From Planctomycetota bacterium (GTDB taxonomy: Bacteria; Planctomycetota; MHYJ01; JACQXL01; JAVHLO01): a DNA stretch of 9,926 nt. Under the pieces are notes generated by a model that had not been told where the DNA came from, made no database searches, and worked only from the letters and a program-made list of their open reading frames with translations. The first letter of the stretch is position 1; every line of letters begins with the position of its first letter. The stretch covers positions 1 through 9,926 of the forward strand of contig JAVHLO010000097.1 in assembly GCA_031082105.1 (NCBI GenBank), in the 5' to 3' direction. Of the stretch, positions 6,769-9,926 are shown piece after piece. Both the position numbers and the translations under genes were made by a program.

Positions 6769-7116
6769 CTACACCTGCCGCATGCCCAGGAGCTTCGCGC
6801 GCACAAGCGACTCGCAGAACTCAGTTGCGTCCGCGACGGCCGCCTCGACCGTGACGTCGTACTCCTCGGCGACCTTCGAGGCGATTTCGGCGACCGACAT
6901 GCCTCCATTCGCAAGCTTCCACATCGTCGTGGTGACCTCGTTCTCCAGCACGATGTAGTTGCACAGGTCGGCGACGCCGTCGCGACGGGGGACAAGTATC
7001 GCCTCATCGCCTATCCGGCGGAATATCACCTCTCCGATGGGCATGAAACGCGTGTTGATGTCCATGTTGGCGCTGATACGGGTTTCCACGTGCGGCCCGC
7101 CTTTGGCCGGGCACAT
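6769..7116 (-). CDS. PqqD-like peptide-binding chaperone (RRE domain)
   Basis: A 115-residue PqqD-family protein, a small winged-helix-like domain that binds RiPP leader peptides and presents them to the radical SAM enzyme. The family pattern is visible: strand VIFRRIGDEAILVPR (30-44), NYIVLENEVTTTMWKLANGG (53-72, the usual N-x-x-x-x-x-x-W-x-L-x-x-G core), SVAEIASKVAEEYDV (74-88) and a final helix with FCESLVRAKLL (100-110). It is the first gene of the minus-strand set and lies 13 nt before the radical SAM gene. The start is uncertain: ATG at 7116 has no clear ribosome site; GTG at 7089 has a purine-rich AGGCGG upstream; ATG at 7065 (M18) is directly before the conserved domain. The domain itself is secure. 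Confidence 0.88.
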   Translation of the reverse strand: MCPAKGGPHVETRISANMDINTRFMPIGEVIFRRIGDEAILVPRRDGVADLCNYIVLENEVTTTMWKLANGGMSVAEIASKVAEEYDVTVEAAVADATEFCESLVRAKLLGMRQV

Positions 7117-7145
7117 TCATGAAATTCGATTCGCCGACCGTGCCT

Positions 7146-7174
7146 ATGTTATCCGCTGCGACGGGTCGAGTCAA
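7146..7174 (-). promoter_or_regulatory. Sigma70-type promoter for the PqqD/radical SAM/kinase genes
   Basis: On the minus strand TTGACT (7174-7169) and TAACAT (7151-7146) are 17 nt apart, with 5/6 and 4/6 matches to consensus. The distance to the ATG at 7116 fits a short leader. Confidence 0.6.
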
Positions 7175-7204
7175 GCAATTGCGGTGAGGCGTGCGTTGCT
7201 TGAC
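7170..7204. repeat. 9-bp inverted repeat carrying two outward-facing -35 elements
   Basis: GTCAAGCAA (7170-7178) and TTGCTTGAC (7196-7204) are perfect inverted arms separated by 17 nt. Each arm contains most of a -35 hexamer: TTGACT on the minus strand toward the PqqD gene and TTGACA on the plus strand toward the secreted protein. A shared operator or simply two similar extended -35 regions would both explain it. Confidence 0.6.
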
Positions 7205-7229
7205 AAACAGGCCGGTTCCGTGGCAGACT
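7200..7229 (+). promoter_or_regulatory. Possible promoter for the secreted-protein gene
   Basis: A perfect TTGACA (7200-7205) lies about 85 nt before the ATG at 7291. The -10 is poor: CAGACT (7224-7229) at 18-nt spacing matches only 3/6, and TATCAA (7229) is too far at 23 nt. Confidence 0.35.
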
Positions 7230-7290
7230 ATCAATCATACTCGGTGTTAGGTGTCATGTCCGTCGGTCTTTCTGTGTGAGTGAGGATGCT

Positions 7291-8187
7291 ATGACAAGGA
7301 AAACCCGGCTGGCTCTCCTACTGCTCGTCTCGGCCGCCACTCTCGCAACGTCGCTCCTGGCGCGGTCGGACGGGGAGACATATGTGCTGACCCAGAAGTA
7401 CACGAACGGCGAGAAGTGGTACGTCGTCTCGGAATTCCATGGTACCGTTGCGCTCAGCGTAACGGAATCGAGCGGCGACGTGGGCGAACTTACGACCACC
7501 GTGAAACGAGTTGACAGCGTCGAGCGCATCCACGACAACGTCGACGATTCCGGCGTGCTTGTGGGAATGACGGTGAATGTCCTGAAGTCGGCCGTTCTTG
7601 AATCGGTTGGGGCCGCGGCGCCGGTCGAAACGAACACTGCAATACACGGACGGACGATCATTGTGGCATTCGACAAGCCACAGCCGGTGACGTTCGCCGA
7701 CGGAGACGGCGGGCCGGTCGGCCCGGAGAATTTCACGGCAGAGGACACGTTCCTGCTCCTGGTCCCAAAGAAACCCGTGGCGAAAGGCGACACCTGGTCG
7801 ATTTCCGGACCGAACCTGGCCAGGATCATCCTCAGGGACATACCCGGTGCCGCCGCGAAGATCGAGGCCGCCTGCACGCTCGTGGACATCGAGACGCGCG
7901 ACAGCTTCCAGGTCGCCGTCATAAAGGTGGCGCTCGCCGCCTCCAGCGACGCTCAGCAGAACGAGGTGTGGGACTTCAAACTCACCAGCGGCCGGTTCGA
8001 GTTCAACATCACGACCGGCCGGCCGATCCGGCTCGAACTCGAAGGGATCGGGAACGTGCAGTGGAATCGTCTCGGCTCCGGAGGCGAAGTCCAGGCCCGG
8101 TACAAGGCGACCGTCGCCCCGATCGGGCTCAAAATAAACTACGGCACCTCCGATTTTGTCATGCCCCCGGAAGACTCAGGCAAGTAG
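7291..8187 (+). CDS. Secreted protein of unknown function
   Basis: A 298-residue protein that I do not recognise with confidence. The start is ATG at 7291, with GAGGA 5 nt upstream; an in-frame GTG at 7276 would bury that site. Residues 1-24 form a signal peptide (TRKTR, then LALLLLVSAATLATSLLA), so it should be exported. The mature part is mostly predicted beta strands with few Cys: YVLTQKYTNGEKWYVVSE near the start, LTTTVKRVDSVERI, KPVAKGDTWSISG in the middle and GRPIRLELEGIGNVQW near the end. The arrangement of a long beta-sheet protein with a 'GDTW' turn resembles DUF6263-like proteins of Planctomycetota, a weak comparison from memory. It is divergent from the PqqD gene across 174 nt, with which it may share a control region. 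Confidence 0.8.
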   Translation: MTRKTRLALLLLVSAATLATSLLARSDGETYVLTQKYTNGEKWYVVSEFHGTVALSVTESSGDVGELTTTVKRVDSVERIHDNVDDSGVLVGMTVNVLKSAVLESVGAAAPVETNTAIHGRTIIVAFDKPQPVTFADGDGGPVGPENFTAEDTFLLLVPKKPVAKGDTWSISGPNLARIILRDIPGAAAKIEAACTLVDIETRDSFQVAVIKVALAASSDAQQNEVWDFKLTSGRFEFNITTGRPIRLELEGIGNVQWNRLGSGGEVQARYKATVAPIGLKINYGTSDFVMPPEDSGK

Positions 8188-8253
8188 TAGAGCTTCCAGA
8201 TTCACTTTGTTGGTTTGGCCAACGCGGAAGGTTCACAAGCCGGCCGCCTGCCA

Positions 8254-8299
8254 CCCCCTCACCCTGACCCTCTCCCCCCGGTGGGTGGAGAGGGGAACC
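8254..8299. repeat. Dispersed palindromic repeat (CCCTCACCCTGACCCTCTCC type)
   Basis: CCCTCTCC (8268-8275) pairs perfectly with GGAGAGGG (8287-8294), preceded by CCCTCACCCTGA. I recognise this as a type of intergenic palindrome repeated in many GC-rich bacterial genomes; only one copy is in the window, so its repetition here is not seen directly. It may also help end transcription of the preceding gene. Confidence 0.55.
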
Positions 8300-8357
8300 T
8301 GCAAATCGAATCTTGAAGGTCTTCCAGCCAGCGGTCAGATGTGATCCCAGGAGCTCT

Positions 8358-8420
8358 GACGAGACGGCGAAGAGCGGTCTGTCTCGTACAAGTCTCGTCC
8401 AGTCCATGTCGAGACATTGC
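8358..8420. repeat. Cluster of GACGAGAC / GTCTCGT inverted and direct repeats
   Basis: GACGAGAC (8358-8365) is the reverse complement of GTCTCGTC (8392-8399), and GTCTCGT also occurs at 8381-8387. Either right-hand copy could pair with the left arm, giving alternative hairpins. The function is unknown. Confidence 0.4.
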
Positions 8421-8594
8421 AGAGCGCGGTGCGCGGTTTCATCCGATCTCTCCATGATTAGGCAATCCCGATGCAAGGAATCCGGTTTCGCGAGCGTCCT
8501 TAAATGACAGAGGACGACAACATATCGTCGCCAGGACGTTCGAAACTCGGTCGGTTTCTTTCTTGTTGACTCGGGAGTTGTTGGAGGGAAGGCC

Positions 8595-9569
8595 ATGGAT
8601 ATCCGGAGCTTGTTGCGCAGACACGGCGAGAAGTTTACTCTGGCCGCCGCGTTGATTGTCCTTGCGGTCTGCGTCGCCCGAACGACGGTCGAGTCCGCGG
8701 ACGCGCGCACGGTCGCGGACGTTGAGAACGCGCTCGTGATCGAGACCTTGCTTGACCAGTCCGCGCCGCCGATGGTTGAGCTACGGGATTTCAGCGGGCA
8801 GAACCGGAGAATGTGGGAAGAGATCGCCGCGCCGCGGCCGGCAACTACGTGGTCGGTCTATCGGCCGACGGTGAAGAAGCTGACAGTGGTTGACCCCGAC
8901 CCGCCGCCGCCGTTGGCGTTCCTCTGCGCGCCGGTGCTGCGCGACCCGCAGGCGGCCGTAGGCAAGATCACGCTCGAATGGGAGCCGGATCCGAAGACGA
9001 CCGCGCCGATCCTCGGCTACTGGGTCTGGCGCAAAGGGCCGCAGGGCGAATGGAAGCTGCTCTCGGAAGCGCCACTTGGCGCGAAGATGACCTCCTTCGT
9101 AGACAACACGGTCGAACCCGAAACTGCGTATTCCTACAAGATCCAAACGCGCACGAACGCGGCCAGGACAAACAACAAGAGCGTCGACAGCGAAGCGCTG
9201 GAAATCGCGAGCCTCGGTCTGTGGCGCATGAGGTTACGGGGCGGGAGCGAACGGATCGCGCAGATTGCGGTGACAGACCGCAGGACCGGCGAGGAATGGA
9301 CCTTCTCAGTGCGGCCCGGCGAGAAGATCGGCCGCGAGGTCGCCGTCAACGCACGGAAGCTCGTTGACTTCAGCACCGATAACACGCTCAAGGAGATCCG
9401 AAAGGAAAGACGAAAGTACATCGTGAAGGTCAAGGAGCGCAAGATCGGTCCGGGCGGGATCATCATCGAACAGGAAGTGGAGAAGGAAGTCTTCAAGACC
9501 GAGCTGAGAATCTACTACGAGGACGCCAGGGGCGTGGTCCGTGACATGTGGGCCGAGGGCAGGGGATAA
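8595..9569 (+). CDS. Membrane-anchored protein with fibronectin type III-like domain
   Basis: A 324-residue protein of unknown specific role. The start at 8595 has GGAGG (8583-8587) 7 nt upstream. Residues 14-29 (FTLAAALIVLAVCVAR) form an N-terminal membrane anchor after a basic RSLLRRHGEK, with no clear cleavage site, so the rest probably lies outside the cytoplasm. Residues ~30-100 are a low-conservation stalk ending in PDPPPP. Residues ~105-207 look like a fibronectin type III domain: ITLEWEPDP, LGYWVWRKG, then the characteristic TSFVDNTVEPETAYSYKIQT. Residues ~208-324 form a further beta-rich region with a very charged segment (LKEIRKERRKYIVKVKERK, 265-283). The gene ends 130 nt before an ECF sigma factor gene on the same strand. 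Anchored FN3 proteins often sit in secretion or envelope systems, but nothing here proves that. Confidence 0.82.
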   Translation: MDIRSLLRRHGEKFTLAAALIVLAVCVARTTVESADARTVADVENALVIETLLDQSAPPMVELRDFSGQNRRMWEEIAAPRPATTWSVYRPTVKKLTVVDPDPPPPLAFLCAPVLRDPQAAVGKITLEWEPDPKTTAPILGYWVWRKGPQGEWKLLSEAPLGAKMTSFVDNTVEPETAYSYKIQTRTNAARTNNKSVDSEALEIASLGLWRMRLRGGSERIAQIAVTDRRTGEEWTFSVRPGEKIGREVAVNARKLVDFSTDNTLKEIRKERRKYIVKVKERKIGPGGIIIEQEVEKEVFKTELRIYYEDARGVVRDMWAEGRG

Positions 9570-9584
9570 CCCGGCCCGTTCGCA

Positions 9585-9655
9585 GTCTGGGAGCGCCGGC
9601 ATCTCTGCCGGCCGGCCGCCCATAGAAGCCGGAAGCGACGCGCGCGCTCCCAGAC
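9585..9655. repeat. 71-nt palindromic element between the FN3 and sigma factor genes
   Basis: The outer arms GTCTGGGAGCGC (9585-9596) and GCGCTCCCAGAC (9644-9655) are perfect 12-bp inverted repeats. An inner hairpin GCCGGC-ATCTCT-GCCGGC (9595-9612) overlaps the left arm by two bases. The element looks like a mobile-type or REP-like intergenic palindrome, and I associate similar sequences with PVC-type genomes. It could act as a transcription stop for the FN3 gene, although there is no T-run. Confidence 0.6.
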
Positions 9656-9689
9656 CACACGAATGCCTGGCAGACCGTACCGGCGCATC

Positions 9690-9693
9690 GGAG
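9690..9693 (+). promoter_or_regulatory. Ribosome binding site deciding a GTG start
   Basis: GGAG (in GGAGAGAGAA) is 6 nt before GTG at 9700 and supports the non-ATG start of the sigma factor gene. Confidence 0.6.
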
Positions 9694-9699
9694 AGAGAA

Positions 9700-9926
9700 G
9701 TGGAAGAGAACGACCTCACGCTTGTGGAAAAATGCCTGTCGGGCGACCGCGCGGCCTTCGAACAGATCGTGCGCAGGCATGCGCCGCTGGTCGGAGGTAT
9801 CGCATACAATATCCTCGGCGACATCGAGAAATCGAGGGACGTGGTCCAGGAGACATTCCTCAAGGCGCACCGCGCGCTGCCCTCGTTGAGAGAACCCGCG
9901 CGGCTCCGGTCGTGGCTCGCATGGAT
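9700..9926 (+). CDS. ECF-type RNA polymerase sigma factor (3'-truncated, first 75 aa)
   Basis: This is the N-terminal part of a sigma70-family factor, which would direct RNA polymerase to a specific promoter set. The start is GTG at 9700, giving MEENDLTLVEKCLSGDRAAF. The visible part is sigma region 2: AAFEQIVRRHAPLVGGIAYN (region 2.1-like), then GDIEKSRDVVQETFLKAHRAL, matching the D-x-x-D-x-x-Q-E-x-F pattern of region 2.2, then REPARLRSWLAW heading into region 2.3-2.4. Region 4 and any anti-sigma gene lie beyond the window. It follows the palindromic element and may have its own promoter. ECF identity is secure; the signal it answers to is unknown. Confidence 0.88.
   Translation, partial: MEENDLTLVEKCLSGDRAAFEQIVRRHAPLVGGIAYNILGDIEKSRDVVQETFLKAHRALPSLREPARLRSWLAW

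Larger units (their letters stand above)
8188..8594. other. Non-coding, repeat-like 407-nt gap
   Basis: No reading frame here has protein character, a ribosome site and plausible codon use. The left part holds a C-rich/G-rich palindrome (8254-8299). The centre (8358-8420) has several GTCTCGT/GACGAGAC copies in both orientations plus ATGTC-GA-GACAT near 8407. The right end supplies the ribosome site of the next gene (GGAGG, 8583-8587). I found no -10/-35 pair at standard spacing that I would defend. Confidence 0.6.

Noticed and set aside
6756..7007. Long N-terminal extension of the radical SAM frame
   Set aside because: It overlaps the PqqD gene and is a Ser/Arg-rich out-of-frame reading; the conserved protein begins at 6755.
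8313..8507. 64-codon plus-strand frame in the gap
   Set aside because: No ribosome site, Ser/Arg-rich, and it covers the GTCTCGT repeat cluster.
8159..8710. 183-codon minus-strand frame from 8710 through the gap
   Set aside because: It runs through the palindromic repeat and the start of the FN3 gene; its composition reads like translated repeat sequence.
5983..9638. Shared 11-mer GCCGGAAGCGA in the radical SAM linker (minus strand) and the 9585-9655 palindrome
   Set aside because: An 11-mer match between two places in 10 kb of GC-rich DNA is expected by chance, so it does not show common origin.
1..9926. CRISPR arrays, tRNA, rRNA and complete insertion sequences
   Set aside because: I saw no regularly spaced repeats with unique spacers, no cloverleaf or rRNA-like segments, and no transposase.

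Overview
This is a GC-rich bacterial window. Its coding genes use ATG or GTG starts, most behind clear GGAGG-type ribosome binding sites. The long YVTN propeller protein with a signal peptide, the secreted orphan protein, the dispersed palindromes and the anchored fibronectin-type protein suggest an uncultured Planctomycetota/PVC-like lineage or a neighbour of it. That placement is an impression from gene style, not a phylogenetic result.

Layout, left to right. (1) Positions 3-1901, plus strand: the C-terminal ~633 residues of a heavy-metal RND efflux pump (CusA/CzcA type), followed by a GC-rich terminator hairpin and a short series of similar hairpins up to 2125. (2) Positions 2153-4129, minus strand: an exported YVTN beta-propeller protein with a beta domain and a helical C-terminal tail. 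(3) Positions 4130-4461: a relatively AT-rich gap with no gene I can support and one 8-bp inverted repeat. (4) Positions 4462-7116, minus strand, read right to left: a compact four-gene set made of a PqqD-like peptide chaperone, a radical SAM/SPASM enzyme, an HPr-kinase-like P-loop protein, and a 68-residue four-cysteine peptide. (5) Positions 7291-8187, plus strand: a secreted protein of unknown function, divergent from the PqqD gene. (6) Positions 8188-8594: non-coding and repeat-like. (7) Positions 8595-9569: a membrane-anchored protein with a fibronectin-III-like domain. (8) Positions 9570-9699: a palindromic repeat, then from 9700 the start of an ECF sigma factor cut by the window edge.

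The most interesting region is block 4. The gene content and order fit a RiPP (ribosomally made, post-translationally modified peptide) pathway: PqqD would hold the leader of the small peptide, the radical SAM/SPASM protein would modify its core, and the HPr-kinase-like protein might phosphorylate it. The enzyme genes are tightly packed (13-nt gap, then a 4-nt ATGA overlap), with a sigma70-type promoter upstream of the PqqD gene. The peptide gene also has its own near-consensus extended -10 promoter, lying across the end of the kinase gene, so the peptide can be made in excess of its enzymes. No transporter or leader peptidase is present in the window. The product and the chemistry cannot be read from sequence alone.
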